From Spirochaetaceae bacterium (GTDB lineage Bacteria > Spirochaetota > Spirochaetia > Treponematales > Breznakiellaceae), in NCBI GenBank assembly GCA_031278215.1, contig JAITKV010000008.1:1-57830 (forward strand): 57,830 nucleotides of DNA, written 5' to 3'. A program made the position numbers and the translations under genes. The notes beneath the pieces are model-generated. The model was not told where the DNA came from, did not search any database, and worked only from the letters and a program-made list of their open reading frames with translations. Below, one piece after another: positions 1-8,327 of this stretch. Every line of letters begins with the position of its first letter. Position 1 is the first letter of the stretch.

Positions 1-377
1 CCGACCGGCCCCATCGAAAACGGGATCACGTACATGGTCCGGCCCTTCATGCTGCCTTTGTAAAGGCCCGACATGGTCTTTTTAAGCTCGTCGGGGTTTA
101 TCCAGTTGTTGGTGGGGCCTGAATCTTCTTCGTTTTTACTTGCTATATAGGTACGGCCTTCGACCCGGGCCACGTCGCTGGGGTCCGACCGGAAAAGATA
201 GCTGTGGGGCCGTTTTTCCAGGGGCGTGGCAAGGCCGGCGTCGATGGTGATCGTGATCATCCTGTCGTATTCGGCCTGGGAACCGTCGCAAACCTCAATC
301 GAATCGGGAGTCATTAGGGCCGCAGCCTCTTCGATCCATTTCTTTAAACCCGCATGCTTTACATCACCTATGTTCAT
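1..377 (-). CDS. pckG: Phosphoenolpyruvate carboxykinase (GTP), N-terminal part; runs off the window
   Basis: Only the first ~125 residues are present; the gene continues past position 1. The enzyme interconverts oxaloacetate and phosphoenolpyruvate using GTP/GDP in the cytoplasm, and in fermentative anaerobes often runs in the CO2-fixing direction. The visible sequence (from [10 protein letters not shown], then a C-D-G-S stretch, [27 protein letters not shown], and [17 protein letters not shown]) matches the conserved N-terminal third of GTP-type PEPCK and not the ATP-type. The ATG at 377 is preceded by AGAGGAGCT, a good ribosome binding site. The catalytic lysine and P-loop lie outside the window. 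Confidence 0.93.
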   Translation of the reverse strand, partial: MNIGDVKHAGLKKWIEEAAALMTPDSIEVCDGSQAEYDRMITITIDAGLATPLEKRPHSYLFRSDPSDVARVEGRTYIASKNEEDSGPTNNWINPDELKKTMSGLYKGSMKGRTMYVIPFSMGPV

Positions 378-519
378 AAGAGCTCCTCTTCAAATCCGCC
401 GGATGGGGAAAATCTTTGTTCTATTGTTATCATAGCGGAACCGGGAATAAAACTCAAGATCGTGCATGCAGGCCCCGGTCCGGATCCAAAAAGGTTCGGC
501 CCTGGTTACCCTGTTTCCC

Positions 520-990
520 TTAGCCCCCCACCAAAAGACGGCCCACATTGGCCAGGTCCGGCATGGTGGTATACAGGGGCACATGGCCCTTGGCATCGGC
601 TTTATCGGCCTCCACGAGCTTGACAAATAGTTCGTTGACCAGGTCGGCAAAAACCTGCAAATTCGAGGCAAAATTATTTACCGCCATGTCCCTTAGAACC
701 TTGTCGGAGGAGGACGGATCCCGGCTTATGCGGTTTCTAAGACCGGGAACCAGTTCCCGGCGGACCACGGCGGCAAAATGGGCGGCGGCAACGATCTCCC
801 GGTATAACTCGTCCAGATGAAGAGTTTGGGAGGGAACTTTTTCCGTTAAATCTTCCATCAGGTCCCAGGATTGATTGTCAAAGGGAAGCTGAAGCAGGGC
901 GGGCCGTATAAAGCGGTTTGAAATATTGGTCCTGTAATGTTCCCCGATGCGTTCAATAAGCCGGGTAATGGAAGCGTCATGGATCTGCAT
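520..990 (-). CDS. Conserved hypothetical protein, 156 aa
   Basis: I do not recognise a family. The protein is soluble and mostly helical by composition, with no signal peptide, membrane segment or Cys/His cluster. It begins MQIHDASITRLIERIG and ends in a Gly-rich VGRLLVGG. The same-strand gene downstream is PEPCK, 142 bp away; that gap (378-519) shows nothing convincing. The ATG at 990 lacks a clear Shine-Dalgarno sequence but overlaps a TATAAT-like string. Reality is supported by length and by sensible, uniform amino acid use in this frame compared with the competing frames over the same bases. Confidence 0.65.
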   Translation of the reverse strand: MQIHDASITRLIERIGEHYRTNISNRFIRPALLQLPFDNQSWDLMEDLTEKVPSQTLHLDELYREIVAAAHFAAVVRRELVPGLRNRISRDPSSSDKVLRDMAVNNFASNLQVFADLVNELFVKLVEADKADAKGHVPLYTTMPDLANVGRLLVGG

Positions 991-1066
991 TATACCAGCA
1001 TAGCATCACGGCCAAAATTTTTCAAGGCCGCACGGGGCCGTCACCCGGAATATTTTTAGCCGCCCG

Positions 1067-1098
1067 CAAGTCTAATAGAGTTATCCAACAAGTCTAAT
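1067..1098. repeat. Two direct copies of CAAGTCTAAT spaced 22 bp
   Basis: CAAGTCTAAT occurs at 1067-1076 and again at 1089-1098, so the copies are 22 bp apart, about two helical turns. They lie 68-99 bp upstream of the small gene starting at 1166. Position and phasing suggest a possible regulator site. Function is inference. The rest of 991-1165 is AT-rich leader without a clear promoter. Confidence 0.4.
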
Positions 1099-1165
1099 TA
1101 TTATTTCCGATATACCGAAAATAAAAGGGTAGTTTACAGGTAATAAGAGGTTTACGGAGAAAATT

Positions 1166-1549
1166 ATGAGGATCCATGGCGCTTCGGCATTTCCTATGGG
1201 ATACGCTATTACGGCCTCGGGAGCGGGGAGGATGTCCTTGCCGGTCTCGCCGGGAAGCTATATTTATTCTCATTTTAAGCATGTCTCCGGCGTACCGGCC
1301 CCGGAAGGAACCCGGGGGGTAACAATAAGCAAACTAAAGATCCTCGATGTACTGATTGAACAGCTGGGACAGATAAAAAAACAGTCCCCGGCAGAGCCCG
1401 GGATCCTAAGCTCTTCAAACGAACAAATCGACGCCCTTATCGAGCAATACGAGGGCCGGATAAAAGCCGCCAGGGCCGCCAACAGCGCCATGCCCTATGC
1501 CCCCGCCCCCCAGGCTCCCGCGGGGGTCCTTTTTAACCTGGTGGCCTAA
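1166..1549 (+). CDS. Small hypothetical protein, 127 aa
   Basis: Unrecognised. The ATG at 1166 has a good ribosome binding site (ACGGAGAAAATT). The N-terminal ~45 residues are Gly/Ser-rich without a typical signal peptide. The middle (about residues 50-105) is a predicted amphipathic helix pair, containing ISKLKILDVLIEQLGQI and IDALIEQYEGRIKAAR. The C-terminus is Ala/Pro-rich and ends in VLFNLVA. The helical core could mediate self-association. A phased direct repeat upstream (1067-1098) may be its control site. It stands alone: the next gene on the right is on the other strand. Confidence 0.6.
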   Translation: MRIHGASAFPMGYAITASGAGRMSLPVSPGSYIYSHFKHVSGVPAPEGTRGVTISKLKILDVLIEQLGQIKKQSPAEPGILSSSNEQIDALIEQYEGRIKAARAANSAMPYAPAPQAPAGVLFNLVA

Positions 1550-1623
1550 GCTTCCGGGCCCCGTAACGCTTAGGTTCAACCGGAGTCCGCAGCATAAACA
1601 ATTCCGGGCTCTAGGGCAAACTT

Positions 1624-2949
1624 TTAAAGGGCTCCGGCGGTTTTGTAAATAGCCTGGTAAACCTCCGGTATTTGTTCTTCTTCCAGGGCTGCAAAGGCCA
1701 CCCTCAAAAACGACGGCCCCAGGGCGATGGTTCCAATGTTCTGTTCGGAAAGGAGCCGGCGGCGCAGGGTCTCCGCGTCTATTCCCCGGCAGCGAAAGCT
1801 CATAAAGTACCCGGAATTAAAGGGCAGGGCTTCAAGCCGTCCGCCGCCGCCGTAGTTCCGGATATAGTCTTTTACCAGCCCGTACCGTCTTTTTAGCATC
1901 CCGTAAAAACGCTGTTTTTCCTCCGCGGTCCGGGGATCTTCCATGGCCCGCAGCATTAAGTGCTGGGCGGGGCTGTTGGTACAGGATACGGAAGACCTGA
2001 TTATCCCCATAAGTTTTTTTATCAGAGCCCCGTAGTGTTCCTCTCCAAGGCCGCGGGCGCCAAAACTTAAAAAGCCCATCCGCAGGCCCCAGACATAGTC
2101 TTCTTTAGTGGGGCCGTCCACCTTAACCGCCAATACCCGGGGGTGAAGATTCGCCAGAATAGAAAAAAGAGATTCCCGGCAGGCGGACTCTTCGTACACC
2201 AGGCCAAAGTACGCATCGTCGCATATAACAAGAACCTTCGCCCCGTCTTCGGCGATCTCGTTGATAAGCCCGGCCAGGGCCCGGGCCTCCGCCGTCGTGG
2301 GGGAATATCCCGAAGGGTTGTGGGGAAAGTTAAGGATCAGTTTAAGGACCCCGGTTTTGGCCTCTTCTTTAAGGGCCCCTTCGATGGCCTTGATATCGAG
2401 TCCGCCGTCAGGCCCCCCGCCTTCTGAACCGGCGGCGCCTAAAAAGGGTATTCCCCGAAGCGCCGCCCCCCGGCGTCCGGTAAAGATAAGCTCGTAATTT
2501 TCCCAGCAGGGATCGCCGGCCAGGATCGTTTTTTTTTTGTCCAGAAAAAGATCCGCGGCGTAGGAAATTCCCGCGGTAATTCCCGGCACCACCACAGGAA
2601 GGGAAAACCACCCCGGATCCAGGGAAGGGTTTTTACGGATCAGCAGGTCCTTCCAGGCCCGGCGGACCGGCTCGAAGCCCGCAGTAGGGGCATAGGCCAC
2701 CGTTTCGCCGGGGCTTAGGCCCCCCACGCGTTCCGCCACCGCGGACAGTATCAGGGGCTGGCCGTGGTGAAAGGCCATGCCTATGGTGGCGTTTTTTACC
2801 GGCGCCAGTTCCCTGGCCTCCGCGGCCTGGGCGATGATTCCCCGGGGAAAGTACATCCGGCGGCCCAGGGCGGAAAGAAGCCCTTCCGCGACGGTTCCGG
2901 CCAATATCGAATTAAGTTCTTCCGCAAGCGGGTTCATATCTGTAACCAT
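1624..2949 (-). CDS. PLP-dependent aminotransferase, class I/II
   Basis: Cytoplasmic fold-type I aminotransferase of 441 aa. Visible hallmarks are the NFPHNPSGYSP loop near residue 208 (Asn of the NPxG motif), VICDDAYFGLVYE near 241 (the Asp that contacts the PLP ring nitrogen, then Tyr), and the Schiff-base Lys near 282 in DGPTKEDYVWGLRMG, eight residues before the Arg that binds the cofactor phosphate. Substrate is not evident; closest in style to the aspartate/aromatic group. AAGGAGG lies just before the ATG at 2949, favouring that start over the in-frame ATG 12 bases on. It is divergent from the Smr gene (26 bp gap). Confidence 0.88.
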   Translation of the reverse strand: MVTDMNPLAEELNSILAGTVAEGLLSALGRRMYFPRGIIAQAAEARELAPVKNATIGMAFHHGQPLILSAVAERVGGLSPGETVAYAPTAGFEPVRRAWKDLLIRKNPSLDPGWFSLPVVVPGITAGISYAADLFLDKKKTILAGDPCWENYELIFTGRRGAALRGIPFLGAAGSEGGGPDGGLDIKAIEGALKEEAKTGVLKLILNFPHNPSGYSPTTAEARALAGLINEIAEDGAKVLVICDDAYFGLVYEESACRESLFSILANLHPRVLAVKVDGPTKEDYVWGLRMGFLSFGARGLGEEHYGALIKKLMGIIRSSVSCTNSPAQHLMLRAMEDPRTAEEKQRFYGMLKRRYGLVKDYIRNYGGGGRLEALPFNSGYFMSFRCRGIDAETLRRRLLSEQNIGTIALGPSFLRVAFAALEEEQIPEVYQAIYKTAGAL

Positions 2950-2975
2950 ACTGCCTCCTTAATCATTTTAACAAG

Positions 2976-3404
2976 ATGGATTTTGGAAAAATTCTTGACC
3001 GCTGGGATAAAAAATCCGGGGGTATATACGATAAGGACGCGGCCCTGGAAACCCGGGGGGAATCCCCCGCCTCCCGCCGGCGCCGGCTTTTACGCAAAAA
3101 ACCCGACGGAATTCTGGATCTACACGGCCTTACCAGGGACGAAGCCTGGAACGCCCTTTCCGGTTTTTTCCGCATGGCTAAGGACCGGGGCTTGGAAAAA
3201 CTGCTTATTATTCACGGCAAGGGGATCCGGGGGGGCGATCCGGGGGAAAATTCCCCGCCCGCCGGCGTCCGGGAAAGGGGAATACTGGCAAAAACGGTCC
3301 ATGAATTCTTAGAACGCTGTCCCCTTGCCGGAGAAAGGGGCTACAGCAGCGCCTCCCAAGGGGGAACCGGTTCAACCTGGGTATTATTGAAAATCGGCGG
3401 GTAA
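2976..3404 (+). CDS. Smr-domain protein
   Basis: 142 aa. The Smr (small MutS-related) domain is a possible nuclease module and is often found as a stand-alone small protein. The two diagnostic motifs are present: LDLHGLT near residue 47 and IHGKGI near 79, followed by a Gly-rich segment and the C-terminal TWVLLKI strand. The first ~40 residues are charged (RRRRLLRKK) and may bind nucleic acid. No Shine-Dalgarno sequence precedes the ATG at 2976. It converges with infA, the stop codons being adjacent (3404/3405). Cellular role unknown; the domain call is firm. Confidence 0.85.
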   Translation: MDFGKILDRWDKKSGGIYDKDAALETRGESPASRRRRLLRKKPDGILDLHGLTRDEAWNALSGFFRMAKDRGLEKLLIIHGKGIRGGDPGENSPPAGVRERGILAKTVHEFLERCPLAGERGYSSASQGGTGSTWVLLKIGG

Positions 3405-3629
3405 TTACCGTTCACGGTAAATTATCCGCCCCCGGTTAAGGTCGTAGGGAGAAAGGGCAATACGAACCCGGTCGCCGGGGACAATACGAATATAATGCTT
3501 TCGCATTTTACCGGAAAGATGGGCAAGGATAAGGTGCCCTTTTTGGTTGTCAAGTTCGATCCGAAACATGGTATTTGGAAGGGCCTCTTTTACAATCCCT
3601 TCTACTTCTATCGCTTCTTCTTTGGCCAC
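3405..3629 (-). CDS. infA: Translation initiation factor IF-1
   Basis: A 74-aa S1/OB-fold protein that binds the 30S A site and helps IF-2 and IF-3 select the initiator tRNA. The sequence from [18 protein letters not shown] through [12 protein letters not shown] to [15 protein letters not shown] is nearly textbook IF-1. I start it at the GTG at 3629 because GGAGG precedes it directly and the family begins MAKEE here; a 20-residue upstream extension in the same frame has no match to the family. It sits upstream of a hairpin and next to amino-acid metabolism genes, not in a ribosomal protein cluster. Confidence 0.96.
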   Translation of the reverse strand: MAKEEAIEVEGIVKEALPNTMFRIELDNQKGHLILAHLSGKMRKHYIRIVPGDRVRIALSPYDLNRGRIIYRER

Positions 3630-3720
3630 AAAACCTCCGTTGGTATATTGACTTAAAGGTACTCGTATTAAGCGCCGGCTGTCAATCATACGCAGTTTGC
3701 CGCGCCCGCAAAACCTACAA

Positions 3721-3745
3721 GCGCCACAGGCGCCGCCTGTGGCGC
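3721..3745. terminator. Perfect 11-bp hairpin after the aminotransferase gene
   Basis: GCGCCACAGGC (3721-3731), loop GCC, then the exact complement (3735-3745). It starts one base beyond the stop of the minus-strand aminotransferase and may end its transcription. There is no T-run, so an intrinsic terminator is not certain; it could also be one of the palindromic intergenic repeats common in this DNA. Confidence 0.5.
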
Positions 3746-4972
3746 CTAGGCGGCGCCCTGCCGGTAAGTGGCCAGAAAGTCCCCCAGCCGCCGAAGAGCC
3801 TCGGTAAGAGTTTCCTTATCCGGTAAAAAGACAATGCGAAAATGATCGGGCCTGTCCCAGTTAAAGCCCGTACCGTGGACCAGGAGCAGGTGTTTTTCCC
3901 GGAGCAGATCCATCATAAAAAGCTCGTCGTCCAGGATCGCAAAGCGCTTGGCGTCTATCCGGGGAAAACAATAAAGCGCCCCCCGGGGGGCCACCACGGA
4001 AAGGCCCGGAATCTGGTTAACCAGGCTTATGGCCGTATCCCGCTGTTCCTTTAGGCGGCCCCCGGGCAAAAGATAGTCGGTAATGCTCTGGTAGCCCCCC
4101 AGGGCGGTTTGTATGCCAAACTGGGCGGGCATGTTGGCGCAGAGCCGCATATTGGAAAGCATGTTCAGCCCCTCAAGATAGCCCGCCGCGCCCTTCTTGT
4201 TTCCCGACAGAGTCATCCATCCGGAGCGGAACCCCGCGGCCCTGTAGGCCTTGGAAAGGCCGTTAAAGGTTACGGTAAGGGTATCGTGGTTTACCAGCGC
4301 CATGGGAATGTGCTCCGCCCCGTCGTAGATAATCCGGTCATAGATTTCATCGGAATACACGATCAGATCGTTTTCCGCGGCGATTCGGGCGATCCCCTCC
4401 AGTGTTTCCCGGCTGTAAACGGCGCCGGTAGGATTATTGGGGTTGATGATCACCATGGCTTTGGTCCTGTCGCTAAGCTTCGATTGTATATCCGCCAAAT
4501 CGGGGTTCCACAGGGATTCCTCGTCGCAGCGGTAATGGACCGCCCGGCCGCCGGAAAGGGTTACCGCCGCGGTCCACAGGGGATAGTCGGGCATGGGGAT
4601 AAGAACTTCGTCCCCGGAATTAAGCAGCCCCTGCATGGCTATCATAATAAGCTCGCTGACCCCGTTTCCCAGGTAGACGTCGTCGATGTCCACGTCCATA
4701 ATCCCCCGGGCATGCAGGTCCAGGACAATCGCCTTCCGGGCCGCAAAGAGCCCCTGGGAATCCCCGTAACCCTGGGCGTTTTTTAAATTGACAATAATGT
4801 CGTGGGCTATTACATCGGGAACATTAAACCCGAAAAGGGCGGGATTTCCTATGTTCAGCTTAATAACGCTGTAGCCTTCTTCTTCCAGCCTCTTTGCTTC
4901 TTTAAGCACCGGCCCCCGAATATCGTAACAGACATTGTTTAACTTTGTGGATTTTTCAATAATCCTGTTCAT
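3746..4972 (-). CDS. alaA: Alanine/aspartate-type aminotransferase (AlaA-like)
   Basis: 408 aa. Closest in pattern to the AlaA/YfbQ glutamate-pyruvate aminotransferases: opening with [19 protein letters not shown], then [34 protein letters not shown] near residue 175, [12 protein letters not shown] near 206, and the PLP lysine at 241 in [17 protein letters not shown]. It makes alanine from pyruvate and glutamate. GGAGGGG precedes the ATG at 4972. The membrane protein gene upstream ends 9 bp before, so the two are probably cotranscribed. Exact substrate is family inference. Confidence 0.88.
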   Translation of the reverse strand: MNRIIEKSTKLNNVCYDIRGPVLKEAKRLEEEGYSVIKLNIGNPALFGFNVPDVIAHDIIVNLKNAQGYGDSQGLFAARKAIVLDLHARGIMDVDIDDVYLGNGVSELIMIAMQGLLNSGDEVLIPMPDYPLWTAAVTLSGGRAVHYRCDEESLWNPDLADIQSKLSDRTKAMVIINPNNPTGAVYSRETLEGIARIAAENDLIVYSDEIYDRIIYDGAEHIPMALVNHDTLTVTFNGLSKAYRAAGFRSGWMTLSGNKKGAAGYLEGLNMLSNMRLCANMPAQFGIQTALGGYQSITDYLLPGGRLKEQRDTAISLVNQIPGLSVVAPRGALYCFPRIDAKRFAILDDELFMMDLLREKHLLLVHGTGFNWDRPDHFRIVFLPDKETLTEALRRLGDFLATYRQGAA

Positions 4973-4981
4973 TGGCCCCTC

Positions 4982-5854
4982 CTAGGCATACACATAATCC
5001 GCGGCCAGGTTAATATACGAAGATAAGACCGTAACATAAATTTCCGTTTCCACCCGCTTTACTTCCCGGTTCCAGTCAGAGCGGCGCCGAAGGCTTTGGC
5101 GGACCCTCTCCTTCCCTATTTTTGCATCTTCCCGAAGCCCCCCGGCCCGGGCAGAAAGAAACCCGGCTAAATTATTGGTTAAAAAATACGCGGAAAGCCC
5201 CGTAAGTATCCCGTCCCGGGCATTCCGGACCATCGCGGAAAAAACGTCCGCGGCCTCCTCGAAGCGCCGGGAAAGCAGCAGGGAAAAACCGTAATACCAG
5301 CGGATCCACTCGGCATGGGGGCCGGCTTTATACCGCGGCCCCCCGGGAAGGCGGTCGAAGAAAAAGGCCCCGGCCCCCTCGTAGTCCTTGGTTAGGATCC
5401 GGGCGGTTCCGAAGATAAGGATATTATGTTCTATAAGCCCGCTCTTGCCTATGGCAAGTTTTTTTTCCAGTTCCGAAACCGCCCGGGCGTCGGAAAGGAC
5501 CAGGTACGTATTAAGCAAGAGCCGCACCAGCCGGGGGCTGTACCGGCCCTGCCGGATTACCCGGACCTCCAGTTCCCTAACCAGCGCGGGCCAGTCTTCT
5601 TTTTCCAAAAGAAAAAAAATCCGGTAATTTACCAGGAAATACAGGTCCACCGCCGCCAGAAACACAAACACCAGGGGAATTAAAAACCAGCTGGATCTCC
5701 AGAAACCCAGGGCCGGCTCCCTGCCCAGAATTGTAAACGGAATAATAAACACCATGACAATAAAAAAAACCATCACGGCGTTAAAAAAGATCAAAAGTCC
5801 CTTAAATTTCAACAAAAACCCCCATCCCGCATAATTGGGACCCTCTAAAACCAT
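4982..5854 (-). CDS. Membrane-anchored protein with TPR-like helical domain
   Basis: About 290 aa; unrecognised family. Two hydrophobic membrane segments lie in the first ~80 residues (around GLLIFFNAVMVFFIVMVFII and FLIPLVFVFLAAVDLYFLV). After them comes a helical, probably cytoplasmic domain with a pattern of short helix pairs typical of tetratricopeptide-like repeats (for example RYSPRLVRLLLNTYLVLSDA and WYYGFSLLLSRRFEEAADVF). I start at the ATG at 5854; a TTG at 5878 in frame is the alternative and neither has a strong ribosome binding site. It precedes the alanine aminotransferase by 9 bp, which says little about function. Confidence 0.7.
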   Translation of the reverse strand: MVLEGPNYAGWGFLLKFKGLLIFFNAVMVFFIVMVFIIPFTILGREPALGFWRSSWFLIPLVFVFLAAVDLYFLVNYRIFFLLEKEDWPALVRELEVRVIRQGRYSPRLVRLLLNTYLVLSDARAVSELEKKLAIGKSGLIEHNILIFGTARILTKDYEGAGAFFFDRLPGGPRYKAGPHAEWIRWYYGFSLLLSRRFEEAADVFSAMVRNARDGILTGLSAYFLTNNLAGFLSARAGGLREDAKIGKERVRQSLRRRSDWNREVKRVETEIYVTVLSSYINLAADYVYA

Positions 5855-5878
5855 CCTGGAGTTTTTGGACCTTCCCAA

Positions 5879-5907
5879 TTGCTATTTCTCGTACTTTAAG
5901 TCATAAT
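5879..5907 (+). promoter_or_regulatory. Candidate sigma-70 promoter for the HD-GYP-like gene
   Basis: TTGCTA (5879-5884), 17-bp spacer, CATAAT (5902-5907). It lies 45 bp upstream of the ATG at 5953 in the 98-bp divergent gap. Prediction from spacing and consensus only. Confidence 0.45.
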
Positions 5908-5952
5908 AATGAATTGGATGGAACTTCGTCAATTTAATGGTGTGGAACCGGT

Positions 5953-7086
5953 ATGAAGACTTTTAACATAAAGGATATACCCGCGGGAAGCTTTTTTAGC
6001 CAGCCGGTTTATCTGGATGAACGCTTTATTTTAACCACCCCGGAGGTTATGTTTTCTCCGGAACTGCTAAAGACTTTGCAGGAATGGGAATTTAAAGAAA
6101 TCCAAAGCGACGGGGAACCCCAGGAAGAATATTCCGGCGCCGACGACGCCGTCCAGGAAACCGAGGGAATAGCGGAAAACGCCCTGCTAAGCGACGGGGA
6201 ACAGATCCGGGGGGCAGAAAAGACCTACCGGGAATTTCTTAAATACGTAGAAACCCTCTTTAACCAGGTGGCCACCCAAAAGGAATTTCACTTTAACCAG
6301 GTGGCCGAACGGGTTAAAGAACTCTGCGACGCCGTTAAGGAAAACCGCCGCTACCTGCTTAGGGTAATGAAGGGGGATCTGGCGGAGGGGCAGAATTACA
6401 TGGCCTCCCATGCGGTAAAATCGGCGATCATTGCCATCATCATCGGCGGTTTTATCAAGCTGCCGACCCACAGGCTTATCGAGTTGGGGGTGGCCGCGCT
6501 GCTCCACGAGATCGGGATGATTAAACTGCCGCCCCAGACCTATTTAAGCAAACGGGCCCTTTCCCCCCAGGAACGAAAGCTGATCCTAAGCCATCCGATC
6601 CTAAGTTTTAATCTGCTAAAAAACCTTGATTTTCCCCTGGTGGTAAGCCTTGCGGCCCTGGAACACCACGAGCGGGAAAACGGGGCCGGGTATCCGCAAA
6701 AATTAACGGGAGAAAAGATAAGCCTCTATGCAAAGATCATCGCCGTGGCCTGCTCCTACGAGGCCCTGACAAGTTCCCGGCCCCACAAGGACGCCAAGGA
6801 CGGGTATTCGGGGATGCTGGATCTGTTAAAAAACGAAGGGAAACAGTACGACGATACGGTGGTTAAGGCCCTGGTTTTTTCCCTGTCTATTTACCCCATC
6901 GGGCTTTACGTGCTTCTTTCCAACGGCAAGAAGGGTCAGGTGGTGGACGTGAATCCCGAAAATCCCAAATACCCCATGGTTCAAATATTCGGGGAACTAA
7001 CCCCGGACGGGAAGAACAAGGTTATAGAAACTTCCCAAGAGGGGGTTTACATAATCCGGCCCCTGAAAAAAGAAGAAATCTCCTGA
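5953..7086 (+). CDS. HD-GYP-type protein with altered catalytic motifs
   Basis: 377 aa. HD-GYP proteins hydrolyse cyclic di-GMP. The N-terminal ~120 residues are a variable, acidic region; the HD domain follows (about 140-330). The domain pattern is clear (AALLHEIGMIKLP, then LEHHERENGAGYP), but key positions differ: the canonical HDIGK reads HEIGM, and HHERxDGxGYP has Asn for Asp. Glu can replace Asp as a metal ligand, so activity is open; it may instead be a c-di-GMP sensor. A short C-terminal tail (about 330-377) looks like an extra beta module. The stop overlaps the next start by one base, so the CBS protein gene is translationally coupled. Confidence 0.85.
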   Translation: MKTFNIKDIPAGSFFSQPVYLDERFILTTPEVMFSPELLKTLQEWEFKEIQSDGEPQEEYSGADDAVQETEGIAENALLSDGEQIRGAEKTYREFLKYVETLFNQVATQKEFHFNQVAERVKELCDAVKENRRYLLRVMKGDLAEGQNYMASHAVKSAIIAIIIGGFIKLPTHRLIELGVAALLHEIGMIKLPPQTYLSKRALSPQERKLILSHPILSFNLLKNLDFPLVVSLAALEHHERENGAGYPQKLTGEKISLYAKIIAVACSYEALTSSRPHKDAKDGYSGMLDLLKNEGKQYDDTVVKALVFSLSIYPIGLYVLLSNGKKGQVVDVNPENPKYPMVQIFGELTPDGKNKVIETSQEGVYIIRPLKKEEIS

Positions 7087-8282
7087 TGGAAGACCCCTTC
7101 TCTACAGTCATTCTTTGTTCCCTGGTGATCCTAAGCGGTTTTTTTTCCTTCGCCGCCGCGGTTCTGGGCTTGGCCAGAAAACCGCGGCTCCACTTTAGGG
7201 CCCCGGGGAAAAAAAGAACCCCCGCCCTTTTAGGGGCCCTGGAAAAGCCGGAATTTTTTGTCCTGTCCTTGCGGCTATGGAATATGCTGTTCATATTCGC
7301 CGCCGGGGTTTTTACGGTCCTCTTCTGCCCTTTCCGGCCGGTCCTTCTGAGCGCCGGGGTCTTGGTCCTGGCCTTGGGGGTTTTTTCGGAACTTCTTCCC
7401 CGGCTTTTGGCGGCCCGGGATCCCGAAAGATTCCTTCCCGGGCTCTTTCCCCTGATAGAATTTCTATCCCTGCCGTGGAAACCCCTGTACATCCTTGCGT
7501 CCAGGATCCCCCTTTTAAAAAACCGCCCCGCCCCGGCGCCGGGGGAAGAATACCTTCGCCTGGCCCTGGAAGAAGGGGAAAAAACGGGGGCGGTGGAAAG
7601 CAGCGAACGATCCATGGTGGAGGGGGTCCTGTACCTGGGGGATAAGCCGGTAAGCGCCTTTATGATCCACCGTTCGGAAATCGAATGGCTTGACATTGAC
7701 GCCCCCCGGGAAGAGGTACGGGAGAAGGCTCTGGCCCATAAGGCCCAGGGATTTTTTCCCGTGGTCAGGGGAACCCAGGACGATATTGCCGGGGTTGTTT
7801 CGGTCCAGGATATTTTTATAGCCCTTTCCGGGGAATGGGGGGGATTACAAAAAATTATGCGGAAGCCCCTGTTTATTCCGGAAACCCTGGGGGCCCTAAA
7901 GGCCCTTGAAACCTTTAAACGGGAAGACGAATACTACCTGTGCGTAATGGACGAATACGGCGGCTTTGCCGGGTCTTTGCGGTTCCGGGATTTAGTTATA
8001 GGAACCCTTACCCGGACAGAGAAAGAGGCGGTCCTCCAGGAAGACGGCGCATGGCTCGCGGAGGGCAGCATTAGCATGGACGAGTTGGCGGAAACCCTGG
8101 GGCTTGAGGAGTTGGAGGAAGAAAACACCCGGGATTACCATACCCTCGCGGGGTTTATCCTAAAACTTGCAGGCGAAATACCCCGGACCGGCGAAAGCTT
8201 TTCCTGGAAAAACCTTCACTTTAAGGTGCTGGATCTGGACGGAAACCGCATCCACAGGGTCCGGATCAGTAAAATCGAATAA
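7086..8282 (+). CDS. CorC/HlyC-type membrane protein with CBS domains
   Basis: 398 aa, in the DUF21-CBS-CorC_HlyC family (TlyC/CorC/YfjD/MpfA type), linked to magnesium or other cation efflux. Order: hydrophobic N-terminal segments (about 1-140, starting FSTVILCSLVILSGFFSF), a connecting helix (LALEEGEKTGAVESSERSMV), a CBS pair (about 190-310, with VSAFMIHRSEIEWLDI and YYLCVMDEYGGFAG), and the C-terminal transporter-associated domain ending in DLDGNRIHRVRI. The membrane part is shorter and less canonical than DUF21. Historic haemolysin naming should not be read as virulence. Start ATG overlaps the previous stop. Confidence 0.88.
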   Translation: MEDPFSTVILCSLVILSGFFSFAAAVLGLARKPRLHFRAPGKKRTPALLGALEKPEFFVLSLRLWNMLFIFAAGVFTVLFCPFRPVLLSAGVLVLALGVFSELLPRLLAARDPERFLPGLFPLIEFLSLPWKPLYILASRIPLLKNRPAPAPGEEYLRLALEEGEKTGAVESSERSMVEGVLYLGDKPVSAFMIHRSEIEWLDIDAPREEVREKALAHKAQGFFPVVRGTQDDIAGVVSVQDIFIALSGEWGGLQKIMRKPLFIPETLGALKALETFKREDEYYLCVMDEYGGFAGSLRFRDLVIGTLTRTEKEAVLQEDGAWLAEGSISMDELAETLGLEELEEENTRDYHTLAGFILKLAGEIPRTGESFSWKNLHFKVLDLDGNRIHRVRISKIE

Positions 8283-8327
8283 TTCCGGGGCTGTACATTT
8301 GATAACCTGGGTATTATTCTTAAATAC

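Noticed and set aside
3720-3745. Similarity of the GCGCCACAGGC hairpin arm to 25549-25560
   Set aside because: The 25-kb site shares 13 bases but lacks the second arm; with GC-rich DNA the match may be chance, so no repeat family is claimed.
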